Of a stretch of 64,000 bases of DNA, positions 44,306 through 55,394 are shown in pieces (the stretch's first letter is position 1; each line of letters opens with the position of its first letter). The notes beneath the pieces were generated by a model. That model was not told the origin of the DNA. It made no database searches and worked only from the letters and a program-made list of their open reading frames with translations. Position numbers and translations under genes: made by a program. The stretch is taken from assembly GCF_003144115.1 (NCBI RefSeq), contig NW_020312003.1, positions 62,001 to 126,000 on the forward strand. The letters run 5' to 3'. The DNA comes from Tilletiopsis washingtonensis (taxonomy: Eukaryota > Basidiomycota > Exobasidiomycetes > Entylomatales).

Positions 44306-45623
44306 ATGCCGCTTTTCCTCGACCTTCCGCTTGAGGTCCAGCTCGAGATATTCTACTGGTGCGACTATAGGGTGCTGAGGCGGATCAGGGTACGTGGCGC
44401 TGCGGCCATTGCACCTGCAGCTGCGATTGGGACACTGACGTGGGCTGACCGCGGTGCCACACAGCGTACTTGCAAGCACTTCAAGCACCTAATAGACGAC
44501 AGCGCAGCCCTCTGGCGTAGTCGCACCGTGAACTACGAGCAGCTTCGACAGATCAAACGCAGCAACGACGCCGACGTGGCGGCATGGGAGGCGCAATGGG
44601 ATAAAGAGGTCAGTCAAGTCTGGCATACAAGTCTTGCTGCGAAGCTGCTGACACACTGTTCGCGTGCGCCACACAAGGACTCAAGATCTCGCTGGGACAA
44701 GACAGATCTTGTAGGCGACTGGATAGGCGTGAGCAGATGGCGGGGGAGGACTCCGATCGAGCTGCACTCTCTCCTAGCGTATACCGATTACTCCATCGGA
44801 CGGTACTTCGGGATGCCGTACGAGCGACTCCACGTCACATGGACTGAACGAGACTTGAGGAACGCCGACGTCGCATCGGGAGGGGAGGAAGATGACCCCT
44901 GTTGGGAGCCTGAACGTGTGCGTGTTCTCATTCACCAGCTGCCGGAAGCACAGGAGAATGCCACAAAGCCTCCGTAAGTCTCGCGGCCCCGCTCAATGCC
45001 TCCTATCTGACCTCACTTCCCGTGCCCAGAGTGTCGACGCTCGTCCTGAAGCAAGGTGTAGGTACCTGAGCTGTCAAGCCTTCTCCCAGCGCTCGAGCTG
45101 ACCACCATCAGTTCGGAGGCGTCCACACAGAGAACATGCGTGTCGTGTCTGGCTCGCAATACGTTGCGTCGCCCGATCATCCCAACGGCATGGCACCTGA
45201 AGCATACAATGAACCAGCCTCTTGCACCATCAGGAACGAAGACGGACGACCAGTCACGGTGGAGCAAGTACTGTGAGGCAGAGGCCAGATACTTCCGCGG
45301 CGAAGAGAAGGGCAATGACGCCGTCGCATGCACTGATTTTGCCGTTGGCTGACTTTCGATCAGCCGCAACTGGTGCTTCGGAGCAAACAAGATCATGGTC
45401 GGTGCCTGCAGGGGCTTTGACGCTGTGTGGAGGCTGCGGCGCTGACCCATATATCTGTGCCCATATCGCAGGGCGACGATAACGTGAGTTCACTCGCTAC
45501 ACCACTACTTGCACCGGGCCAGGGCTGACCGCGTCTCAGTGGGACGGACACTTGCATGGCTTTCGCGACTTCGAGCTTCTCTATGACGGCACGCTCGTCT
45601 TTGACAGCCCGCGGTACAAATAG
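44306..45623 (+). CDS. F-box protein with unrecognised C-terminal domain
   Basis: The N-terminus reads MPLFLDLPLEVQLEIFYWCD, then YRVLRRIR joined across an intron to RTCKHFKHLIDDSAALWRS: an F-box, the Skp1-binding module of SCF ubiquitin ligases. The rest does not match a repeat I know. Following splice motifs and phase, the chain continues DWIGVSRWRGRTPIELHSLL, YFGMPYERLHVTWTERDLR, VSTLVLKQ, then FGGVHTENMRVVSGSQYVAS, ASCTIRNEDGRPVTVEQVL, RNWCFGANKIMVGACRGFDA, GDDN (12-nt exon) and WDGHLHGFRDFELLYDGTLV, ending FDSPRYK. Every junction keeps frame, which argues against a pseudogene. The C-terminal half may bind a substrate. Codon use is more AT-rich than in neighbours. The exon joins after 44,960 are less certain than the F-box. 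Confidence 0.62.
45472..45483 (+). other. Predicted 12-nt exon of the F-box gene
   Basis: Lies between a TATCGCAG acceptor and a GTGAGT donor. Encodes GDDN, joining ...ACRGFDA to WDGHLHGF. Without it and its upstream intron the frame would stop within a few codons. Confidence 0.5.
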
Positions 45624-47487
45624 TCGACCGGCAACACCTCGCAGTCGGTCCTTGCGCTGGCAGTTCGTTCGTACAACCGCATTACGAGAGAGGGGACGGC
45701 AAGGCTAGCAGAAGCGCCTCTGCTTCTGGACAAGCGCTATCGCGCCGCTGTTGTATCTTCCGCGCCGAAACAGACCGCTGCGCATCTTTTTGAATGTATC
45801 TCGCACTTGTTCTGGGGACTGCCAAGGACGGACGGCGCGGGCACAGGCTCGGCCTGCTGCGAAGCCCCGAGCCAGCAGACCCGCAGAGGTTCACACACCA
45901 GCGAGGCTCTCGGCGTGCTCAGAGAAATGCCCCGAGACTCCTCAGCGATGCGCCAGAGCGCGGACGCAAGCGAAAGTCTGCGCAGGAGTCCGAGTCGAGT
46001 GCAGAGAGCGTCGAGCCCAGAGCAAGGTGCAGCGCAGACATGCGCCCGTCGATCCGCGCAGGCTGCCGCTGCGGCGTGTGGCGCTTTTCGCGCAGGCGCC
46101 GTGTCTGGGGACGCGCCGTGGCGCTTCCCGCGGACTCAGAGAGGTGGCTTGGCCGTCTCTTCTGAGGCAGACAAGACAGAACTCGGCCTCACTTGATCCT
46201 TCGCCGCTGCCGTACGACAGAGCTTGCCTTGCTGAGCGCCGGCTGTGCTGCTGCTCCTTCCCGTCGTCGCGGTTCTTGCACGGCCGTGGCTTCTGCAGAG
46301 AAGCTGCCGCGGCGGGCTGAGGCGGCGCGCGGCGGCGGCTCCCGCCCGATGTGCGCCCATGTGCCGCCGCTTCCCGCGCCGCCGCGTGTCGCGGATGATC
46401 TGCACCTCGCGGCGTGGCGCCTCGCGCTGCTCCTGCGCGGTAGACTTTGCACCCACGGGCGGAGCTGCTGTCCTCCCATCTTTCCCTCATGCGCCCAGGC
46501 AAGCAGCACACGAGCAGCACACGAAGTGATACCCGGATCCTGTCGCTCGCCACACCGGGCGCAGAGAGGGATGCCTCTGCATTGAGCACTGGCGCAGCGC
46601 CTGCGCGGGCACTGCCTGCACGCACAGGCAGGCTGGAGCTGCGGCCGCCCCGTCGATCCCGCTCAATGATCGCCCTGCCCGCTGTGTCAAAAGGGCGGAG
46701 TGCTTTGCCTGCAGCGCTCCGCCGAGCTCTCTGCCACTTGTGGGCTGGACTCAGCTGCTCGCCGGAGCAAGGCGAGGCTGGGCCGCCGAGGCTGTCGCTG
46801 ATGAGACACCGCACGCAGAGGGTGGGAGCGGCGCCGCATGCATCGCTGCTGCACACCCATCTCGCTGCCCTGCGCCCGGCCCGCCGCGCAAGCGATGCGG
46901 CCCGGTGCTGCAGCCTGGGCCTGTCTTTGCCACAGATGCCATGCTGCACAGAGGTACCGCTGTAGAGCGAGCCCGGACCGGACGGCGCGACGGCGCGCGG
47001 CTGCGGCAGCCTCAGCACGGGAGGCCGGACCCTGAGCTAGCCGACGGCCGCGTGGCAGGAGGCGCAGCGCCGCTCTTGTGCGCGTGGCCGGCGGGGAGCG
47101 CGCGTCGCGGCGGCGGAGGCGCGCTCTCGCGCTGTGGGAGCAGCTGCCTCCTCGCGGCGCGGCGGCGGGTGAGAGAGCCTCTCGCCGCACCGCTGCCGGC
47201 CGCTCGCGCTCCTCTCTCCCATCCCTTTCAGCGCCCTGCATACCCTCGCCCTTCCCTTCCACTAATTCCTCGCCTTCTCTCTGCTCCTCACGCTCTGCGC
47301 ACGTCGCATCGCCTGCCTGCCGGCGCTCAGTCTGCGCATCACCCTTGGCGTTGCTGTGCCACGGCGGCCGCTGCTGCTCCTCGGCGCCTTTCACCCGCGT
47401 CCGCCTGCCTTCCACTCTTCCCAGCACGGCCCATCGCACCTGCCCATGCCTTGCTAGTCCATCCTCGTCCCAGGACGCGCCTCCGCC
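45624..47487. other. Gene-poor interval, 1.9 kb
   Basis: Long open frames exist on both strands (for example minus strand 45,942-47,018), but they are Arg/Ala/Ser/Cys-rich, lack motifs and overlap each other, as chance frames do in GC-rich DNA. The last 280 bp are CT-rich (CCCTCGCCCTTCCCTTCCAC near 47,245) and probably hold the promoter of the coiled-coil gene. I see no mobile element or RNA gene. Confidence 0.45.
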
Positions 47488-50400
47488 ATGTCGCTCTCGC
47501 CCGCGCTCCCCGCGTCGCCCGCCTTCTACGCGCCGCACGCCGGCATTGCGCTGGCGAGCAGCAGCAGCGCCGCCGCCGTCGCCGTGTCGCCGCTGGTGCG
47601 CACCTACTCGGGCCGCCGCCCGCTGCGCCCGCCGCCCGCTGCGCCCGCCGCCCGTCAATGCTGCCGTGTACCGCTCGCCAGCGTCTGCCTCGGGCGGCGG
47701 CAGCGCCGGCTCCAGCCGCGCGGCTGCAGCCTACGCGGCGGCAGCCGGCGAGAAGGCCAGCGCAGCCGGCGGCAGCTCGTACTACGCCGCCAGCAGCACA
47801 TCCGGCCGCTATCCGGCCTCGCCGCGCGGCGGCAGCAGCTCCACCGAGCGTGCGGCACCGCTCTCGCCGCCGCCATCCTTTCCCATCGCATCGAGCTCGA
47901 CGCCGCCGCCCGTGCGCTACGGCACCGTCGGCACACAGACACCGCCGCCTTCGGCGCGGCGGCGTACCGGCAGTGCATCCGCCTCCAACTCGGGGCACAG
48001 TGCGCGCCGCGGCTCCGAGGCAGAGGCTGAGACATCTGCCTCCATCTCTGGGCGCAGCTCGCCCGACACGAGCGCCGAGGTGGTGCGTCTGACACGTGTC
48101 GGCGCAGGCGGGCATTCCGGCGGCGCGCGAGGCGTCGCCGGCGTGGATCCCAACAGCTTCCCATCGCCGCGCATCAACGGCGGCAGCAGCAGCGGCACCG
48201 GCTCGCACTCGCGCTCCTCGCGCGCCTCTCGCGCCGAGAGCGTGATGAGCACGGGCAGTGCGCATCTCAGCGCCGTCGTCTCGACGGCCGTGCGGCGCGT
48301 GGCCATCTCGCGGCCCGAGACGGGCGCTGCGCGGCGCGGCCCACGCGTTGGCGGCCCACCATCGCCGCAGCGGGCCGTGCCCGTGGAGCAGCGCGAGCGC
48401 TCATCACGCGGCGGCGACTGGCCCGAGGATGCGGCCGACGTGGACCGCAGACTGCTGACGCCGCGCGTCGAGAGCGGCTCGTGGGATGCCTCTGCGGCGG
48501 AGGACACGCCCGGCCGCAGTCGGCGTGAGGAGGAGAAGCAGCCGGCGCCGCGCGCAGCCGCTGCGGCAGAGAGCAGCGCGATGGCCGCTCGCAAGGCGGC
48601 ACGCGCACTGGCGCCTATTGATGTGGGCCGCTCCCTGGGGCGAGGTCCTGCGCCGAGCAGCGGCACGTCGCCCAAGCGACCATCACCGTCTGGCCGCAGC
48701 AAGTCGAACATCGAGGTGCTGCGATCCGAGGCCGAGATCAGCTCGAGCAGCCTGCTCTCGCCCGCATCGGCGCACGCGCAGCTCTCCGTCTCGCCGGCGC
48801 ACAGCAGCGCACGCCTGTCGCCCGGGCCAGCTCTCAGCACGCTCTCGCACTCGCCGCTCGGCAGTGGGCAGAGCCTGGCGGACAGTAGCTGGTCGTCGAA
48901 TGGCGGCGCCAGCATGGCCGGTGGTGGCATGCTCGGCCTCGAGTGGGGCACGTCCATCCATTCAGCGCCCGCTTCGCGCTCGCATACACGCGTTCCATCG
49001 CTCGGCACGTCGATCGGCGCACGCTCGATCCGCACGCGCACCTCAGCCGCGCCGTCCAAAATGGCGCTGCTAGACTCGCTCGACGCGTCCCTGGCGCTCG
49101 TCGATGCACAGGCATACGAGCAGCTGCCCAGCCTCGAGGCCGTCGAGGCGAGCAAGAAGGAGCTGGCCCGCCTCGAGCGCAGGATGCAGGACATGCGCCT
49201 CAAGCTCAAGGTCGAGACCCGCGTGCGTGAGGCGGCTGTCAAGCTGCGCCGCGCCGGCGCGCCGCGTCCGGGCCATAGCCGCACGCTGAGCTCTAGCTCA
49301 ACTGGACGCAAGTCGAACATGGGCTCGACCGACCTGCCGCCGACGCCGAGCACGCCCGCAGGCGTACTGCCGAGCCTCTCGTCAGACGCCGGCGCGGCAC
49401 ATCGCCAAGCCGATGAGGAAGTGGGCAGCGCAACACGCAAGGTCGACGCTGTCGCGCAAGAACTGCTCGTGCTCGTCGAGACTGCCGCGGCACGGCGGCG
49501 ACAGCTCATGGAGCACCAGGCCGGCGTGCTGGCTGCGCGCGTGCAGGAGCTCGAGTCGCTCGTGGCCGAGCGAGAGGACGGCGAAGCAGACGAGGATGCG
49601 CGACCTGACAGTCCGCGTGTGGCACTGCGCGAGGCGGCGAACGCCAACTCGCGGACTCGCGAGCTCGAGGACCAATTGTTGCAAGCCGAGACGGCGCTCA
49701 AGGAGCGGCAGGACACCGACGACGCAGCGCGCGAACGCGCAGACGAGCTGCAGCGGCGCCTGGACACGAGCGAGCGGGCGCTCGAGCTTGCGCGCGCACA
49801 GACAGAGGCACTCGGCAAGGCCAAGAGCCGCGAAGATGAGGCCGCTGTGGCGGAGCTGCAGCGCCGCCTCGATGCTGCTGATGCGCGGGCGCGCGACGCC
49901 GAAGCACGCGCTGATCGCTGGCAGACGGACGCAAAGGCGCTCTCTCAGCGCCTGGAGGAGCGCGACGCGGAGAGCACGCGCGCTCTGCGCGACCACGAGA
50001 CGCAGCTCGCCTCCGCTCGGCAAGACGCAGCAGCTGCGCAGCGTCTCGTGTCTACGCGCACGGAAGACGCCACGCGGCACGAGGCGGCGCAGAAGGCGAC
50101 TGCACTGAAGCTGCGCGACTTGGAGCTCGAGGTCGCGGCCGAGCGGCGCCTGATGCACGAGCGTGCTGAGCTCTTCGTCGCCTTTGAGCGGCGCCTCGAG
50201 AACGCCGAGCGCCGCCTGCGTGCCGAGGACGAGCGCTGCGCCCGCGTGCTAGGCAAGGACGAGGGACGCGAGGAGATGGACGACTTCTTGGCGCAGATCA
50301 AGGGCTACGGCGGGGTCAAGAAGGCCAAGACGGCAGGACAGGACATCGATGCGCTGCTCGACAGCCTGGCAGTCCACATCACTGACCTCGCAGACGAGAC

Positions 50401-52073
50401 AACGCGCCTGGCCTCGGCGCGCGGCGACGTCTCCTACGATAGCACGCAGCACGACGCAGCGGCGGCGACGCAAGTGCGCGAGCTCGAGGTGGAGCTGCAA
50501 GACACCGAGCGCGAGCTGGAGCGCTGGCGCAGCGAGGCCGAGAGTGCCAAGCGCCAGCTGGCCGCACAGCAGCGCGCCAGCGTCGCGGCCTCGTCGCGCG
50601 GAGGCGCGGAGCGCTTCTCGCGCATGCCCGAGGAGCGCGGCAACGCCCAGATGCTCGAGGAGATGGCTGTGCGGCTGGCGCTCGCCGAGAAGCGCAGCGT
50701 GGCGCTCGAGGCGGAGCTGCGCGACGCCAGCTCGCGTGTCGGCGATGCTGAGAAGGCAGCGTCAACGGACTCTGGATCCACCGGCGACAGCCCAGTCAAG
50801 GTAGCCGGCTCCGCCGATGCCGAGGCCACTGCACGTCGATTGCGCTACGCCGAGACGCAGCTCGCGCACTGTCGCGGCGCCATCACTGCGGTGCTCGAGC
50901 TCCTGCCGCCCGCGCCAGCACTGCGTGCCGCTCTGCTCGATGCGACGCGCAATGAGGAGGGCCTCGGCGCGCTGCAACGGGCCTTTGCTGCCACTGCGCG
51001 CGCGGCGCACTCGCCGCTGCTCGCCACGACGACGTCGTCGCAGCAGCTGCAGCAGCATCGCGGCTCGCTGCAGCACCGGCGCAGCATTGTGCCGCCGTAC
51101 GAGGACGCGCCGCTTGACGCCGAGGCGCTCACGGAGCGCGTCCGCGCCGTTCTTGCGGCTGGGCGCGGTGCTGCGGAACAAGCATGCGCGCTGCTCAGGG
51201 AGCGCGACGAGGCGCAACGAGAGGCACACGAGGCGCAGAACCGCGAACGAGAGCTCGGAGCTCAGCTCGAGCGCAAGAGGACCAGCCCACCGCGAAGCCC
51301 GATCGAGGCATCCCGCGGACGCGAGCGCAAGCTGTGAGTTGGACCGAGTCAGCCCTGACGATGCCACCTGACACTCTTCGGTCTTCAGCGAGGCCTCGGT
51401 TGCAGAGCTGCGCGCACAGCTGGAGTCCTACTCTCCGCGCGGCCACGCAGCCGCCAGCTCGAGCGCGGGCGAGTCGTACGTCTCGCGCGGCAGCAATAGC
51501 TCGACCGGCTCGCCGAGTGCCTCGCCGCACTCGACGTTCCTCTCGCTGCGCGATGCGCCGCCGTTGCCGTCGCACTCTGGCGGCCCCGCACACGGCACGC
51601 TGCAGATCGTCGCGTCGACGCTCTCGACGCGCACTGATCGACCCGGCGCCTCGGCCGGACGCTCATCTTCGCCTCCGGTCTCGAGCGGCTCGGTCCCGAC
51701 TACGCCGTCGACCTCCGGCTTCTCGTCGGGCCCACGCACGCTGACGCTCGGCATGGACACATCTGCGCTGGTGGCGCGGGTCCGCGATCTCGAGCGGCAG
51801 CTGGCGCGCCGCGATGTGCCGCACGCGGCCCGGCGTACAGCGGCGCGCCTCGTCGAGCTGGAGAAGACGGTGACGCAGCTGCGCGCCGAGCTGCTCGAGA
51901 CGCAGACGACGCTCGAGGAGCGCATGGACACCGACGGCCGGCAGCGCATTCAGATGCTCGAGGAGCTCAACTCGATGCAGGACGACCTGGCCAATGCGCG
52001 GGCCGCGCTGCGGGCTGAGCAGCGGCGCAAGGACAACGAGCGAGGTCTGCCGCCGGCGCTGCCAGCGAAGTAG
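47488..52073 (+). CDS. Large Ser-rich coiled-coil protein, frame apparently broken near the N-terminus
   Basis: I do not recognise the family. The best start is the ATG at 47488 (MSLSPALPASPAFYAPHAGI), in a good context. This frame stops being sensible at a perfect 16-bp tandem duplication (47616-47647), after which the main frame, about 1,200 residues, runs +1 (VNAAVYRSPASASGGGSAGS). Counting only one repeat unit would give a single continuous frame; otherwise the first usable Met would be near 48,246 (MSTGSAHLSAVV). The N-terminal third is Ser/Pro/Ala-rich and probably disordered. From about 49,050 to 51,330 there are long heptad runs (ARLERRMQDMRLKLKVETRV-like stretches, LQRRLDTSERALELARAQTE, DLELEVAAERRLMHERAELF). 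An intron near 51,337-51,388 leads to a last exon with RVRDLERQLARRD and ARLVELEKTVTQLRAELLET. Probably a cytoskeletal or polarity scaffold, by composition only. Confidence 0.66.
47616..47654. repeat. Perfect 16-bp tandem duplication
   Basis: Two identical 16-bp units (CCGCCCGCTGCGCCCG) at 47616-47631 and 47632-47647, then seven bases of a third. Sixteen is not a multiple of three, so the second unit shifts the reading frame of the coiled-coil gene. Confidence 0.9.
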
Positions 52074-52400
52074 CAGCACCGTTACCCCCACCTTGCTCTC
52101 CCTCTGCTCTCGCCACGCTTCCTGCCTCGCTGCTCTCCTGCGCTGTCCTTGCCCATACCCGGCTCGCGCTCGCCTGCCTCGCAGCGACGTGTCAGACGAA
52201 ACCCATACCCCTCCCTACATGACGCCCACGCAATCCTACATCATCGTCACGCTCCATGTCGCAAGAAAGTGGGAAGCGATTGGAATTCGACGTGCTGGTG
52301 TTGTACAATGGGGCTGCCTGGTTCGGCGCTGAGAGAAGGTGGGTGCGGGTATCGAGACAAGTACAGGAAGGAGGGCGCCGAGGAGAGGGAGAGCACGGCT
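52074..52400. other. Convergent intergenic region coiled-coil / membrane protein
   Basis: About 330 bp between facing stop codons, CT-rich at its start. It should contain both 3' UTRs. Nothing else seen. Confidence 0.5.
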
Positions 52401-54102
52401 TCATGCGAGCTTCTCGTTGATCTCCGTCATGACGCGCGAGGCCGCCCTCGGCGGATGAGCCTTCTTGCCGCCGTGTGCCGCAGCGCCGACGGTCAAGCCG
52501 CGCGGCACCATCGGGAAGCAGATGCTGGTCGGCGAGACGAGGCCGTCGTGCGAGCCGCGCGACGAGGTGGCACTGCTGCGCGGCGCCGAGCCGCTCGAAG
52601 AGGCACTGCTGCCACTGCTGCTGCTGCTCGAGCACGGCAGGTACTGATGGATGCGCGTGCGCAGCAACTGCGTGTAGAAGTGGTGGATCGTGAGGAAGCA
52701 GTAGAGCCTGCGGATGAGAGGTGAGCTTGTGCCAGAGCGACGGATCGAGCCGGCGAGCACGCACCTGACGGCTGTGTACAGCAGGCTGAAGACGAGAAGG
52801 AGCGGCACGACATCACGCGCAAACGCCTCGTCGCACTCCTCGCCCGCGAAGATCTCCTCGACGACGCGAGCAAGCCATCCCGGCTGCGTGGCCTCGTTGC
52901 CGACCACGCCGAGCTGCGTGCCGGCGGCGAGTGTGCCGCTCGAGAAGAGCTCGCAGAGATTGGAGCGGATCTCGGGATACGTGCAGAGCAGCAGGAGGGA
53001 GAAGAGCGAGAGCGTGAAGAGGAAAAGATCGAGGAAGGAGGAGAGGACGAAGATGCGCGTGGCAAGCAGAGAGGACTGTAACGGAGTGTCAGCGTGGTCA
53101 GATGGAGCTGGACAAGTCAAGGCAGCGACGGCGGAGCAGCGCTTGTGTACGCTTTCGGGCCAGTGCTCTCCGATGCGAGTGGCCACGACGACGAGCGCTT
53201 GCAGGGGTCGGAACGAGCTGCCACGAGGATGCAGCAGCCGCACATCCCACAGCTGTTGCTGCTGGTGTCGCAGCAAGCAGAGTTGATGCCTCCCGGGCGA
53301 CGGAACTCGCCTCCACCTCCGCGCACCGCGGGCGTATGCGCCAAGACGGCGTCTGCGCGGCGGCGGTACGGCGCCGATGCTGCACGTCTCCCGAGCGAGT
53401 GGATTTGGGCCGCCTTTGGCGCGCCGCCGCCACGCGCATCATCTCACACCGGCGGCAAATGCGGCCGTAAGGCGCCTGCCGCCTCTGCGCCTTTCTCGCG
53501 CCGCGAAAGATCTGCATCTCGCAGCTGCTGCGCGCTTGCGAGGGCGCCGCTGCAGGGTCTGCCTGGCCCTCTCCCGTCCGTCACATCACGGTCCCTTCCG
53601 GCATCGCGCACCATCGCTCGCTCGCGAGAGAGAGGGAGTCGTCCAGGGCAGAGCATATACTCACTGCAAGCACGCCCCACGCGCCCGCCGCCGCCGCAGC
53701 GGCACTCATGGCGGCGTATCCGCGCATCGTGCGCGTGACGAGCCGCGCCGCCTCCCATGTGCTGCGCTCCTGTGCTGCCGGAGCTGGTGCTGAGCTGTGC
53801 TGCGACGTCGATGGCGAGACGATGAGCGCTGCTGGCGTGCGTGATGAGGGCCGAGCTGGGAGGATGTTGTACCACGCTGCGGCAGCGGGGTGCGTCGAGT
53901 TGTCGAGGGCGCCACCGAGCGCAGAGAGCGGCGGCGGGGGCGGAGTGCTGCTCTTGAGCACACTGCTGCTCGAGTTGGGCACGTAGGGGAAGCTCTCCTG
54001 CAGCTCGCCGAGCACGACGTAGAGGCGCACGTGCGAGGCGATGCCGAGGAGCGCCAGCAGCAGCGTGAGGGTGCGCACGCAGGGCAGACGCGGCGCGAGC
54101 AT
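52401..54102 (-). CDS. Predicted multi-pass membrane protein of unknown function
   Basis: Starts at the ATG at 54102 with a hydrophobic segment that could be a signal anchor (RTLTLLLALLGIASHVRLYV). A Ser/Pro/Ala-rich lumenal or external region follows, then an Ala-rich helix (YAAMSAAAAAAGAWGVLA). After an intron of 589 nt (53076-53664), long for this genome, comes SSLLATRIFVLSSFLDLFLF, TLSLFSLLLLCTYPEIRSNL, then ARDVVPLLLVFSLLYTAV and, after a short intron, LYCFLTIHHFYTQLLRTRIH. The C-terminal tail is Ser-rich and basic, ending EINEKLA. Four or five membrane spans in about 350 residues. I do not recognise the family and the context gives no hint. Confidence 0.68.
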
Positions 54103-55394
54103 GGTGGGTGGGTGAGGGGGATGGAGGTGAGGAGCGAGGATGGGAGCAGCGAGGCGGATGAGATGTGCTCCACGACGGCCTGCTCCATCAGCTTGCCGCC
54201 TGCCTCTTGCGGCCGCAAGCCTGGCGCAGGGCCCAGCTCTGCGAGAGGGCTGGATGAGGAGCGGCCCATCTCACTCACGCTTCCGCCCCTGACGTGCGGC
54301 TGACGCTGTGAGAGCGCTTCGGTGCTGACACGCCGCCCGCCGGGCGTCGATCCCTTCTCTCCGACACGCGCGCTTCCTCTGCCCACGCGCCGAGGCTGCA
54401 TTCGGCAGCGCGCAGCCGGAGCGTTCCCGCATCTCGGGAGCGGCGTGCCGCGCCGCGCACAAACATCGCGCAGCCGCAGAAGCATCGGCCATCGGGAGCG
54501 CGCGCTCCACCTCTGAAGCGGCTGCCTCGCACGCACGCAGCGGCAGCGGCAGGGTCCCTGCCATGCTCCGGCGATGAAGCTCCTCATCAAAGCTCGCCGC
54601 TTGCACCCCTCGCGCTCAGCCTGGCCTCCCTACGCTGTCCTGCACGGCGCATCGTCTCTCTCCTCGGCCCCGCGCGCCCGAGCGCCCCGCCGTGGCATGA
54701 GAGCAAAGCAAGCGCGGGTGAGGGTGCGCGGGCCTTGGCAGGCATGGAGCAAGCGCTGCCTCGGGCCAGACGTGCCGCAGCACAGGCAGGCGTTGCACCT
54801 CTTCGCGCAGGCGGCGCGGTCCCTTTTGTCACCCCTCTCGCTGCTTCGATTCGGCAATTGCCTCGTGTGTGCCTGAGCTCGAGAGTAGAGTGCGCCGCGC
54901 TCGCGTGACCTGGGCTGGCCTTCGGCTTTGCGGAGCCGCCCTTATTCGGAGCCGGGACTCGCAGCTCCCGCGCTCGCACGAGGGGGCTCGAAGCGGAGCA
55001 CTTCGCTCCTGTCCCAGCTCAATGTAATAAGAATGAGGCGGCCGCTCCGACACCCGCCGCCGCGACCTCCCCCTCTTCTGTTCGTGCGCGTGCTGTTGCG
55101 CGGAAGGTCCCTCCGCGTGCCTGCATGAAGGACGTCGGCAACGCGCTTCCGTCTTGGCCTACGCTGCGGCAAGGCAACCCAAACAGGAGCAGGTGCTCGA
55201 CTCCTTTCCTAGCCATGCGCATCTGCTCTCGTGGCTGCCATTCGACGCAAGTCGTCAGCCGGAGGCCGGGCCGAGGCCGCCGATAAGCCACTTCTCCTCC
55301 TGTGGGCGAGAGACATCATAGGAGAATGCAAGAGAGTGCATTGAAAGGGTGACGGTGTACAACACGAGGGATAGCGAGTGGGCTCTCCCACCCA
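54103..55394. other. Intergenic region upstream of the membrane-protein gene
   Basis: About 1.3 kb between two minus-strand genes: promoter of the membrane protein and 3' UTR of the Zn2Cys6 factor. Chance open frames cross it on both strands. No conserved element, tRNA-like B box or repeat was found by eye. Confidence 0.45.

Noticed and set aside
44978-45623. F-box gene as a truncated pseudogene with a decayed 3' part
   Set aside because: Stops appear only if introns are read through. With standard splice sites every exon joins in frame to a stop at 45,623.
45942-47018. Minus-strand open frame of about 358 codons in the gene-poor interval
   Set aside because: Composition is Arg/Ala/Ser/Cys-rich, no motif or family resemblance, and it overlaps equally long chance frames on the other strand.
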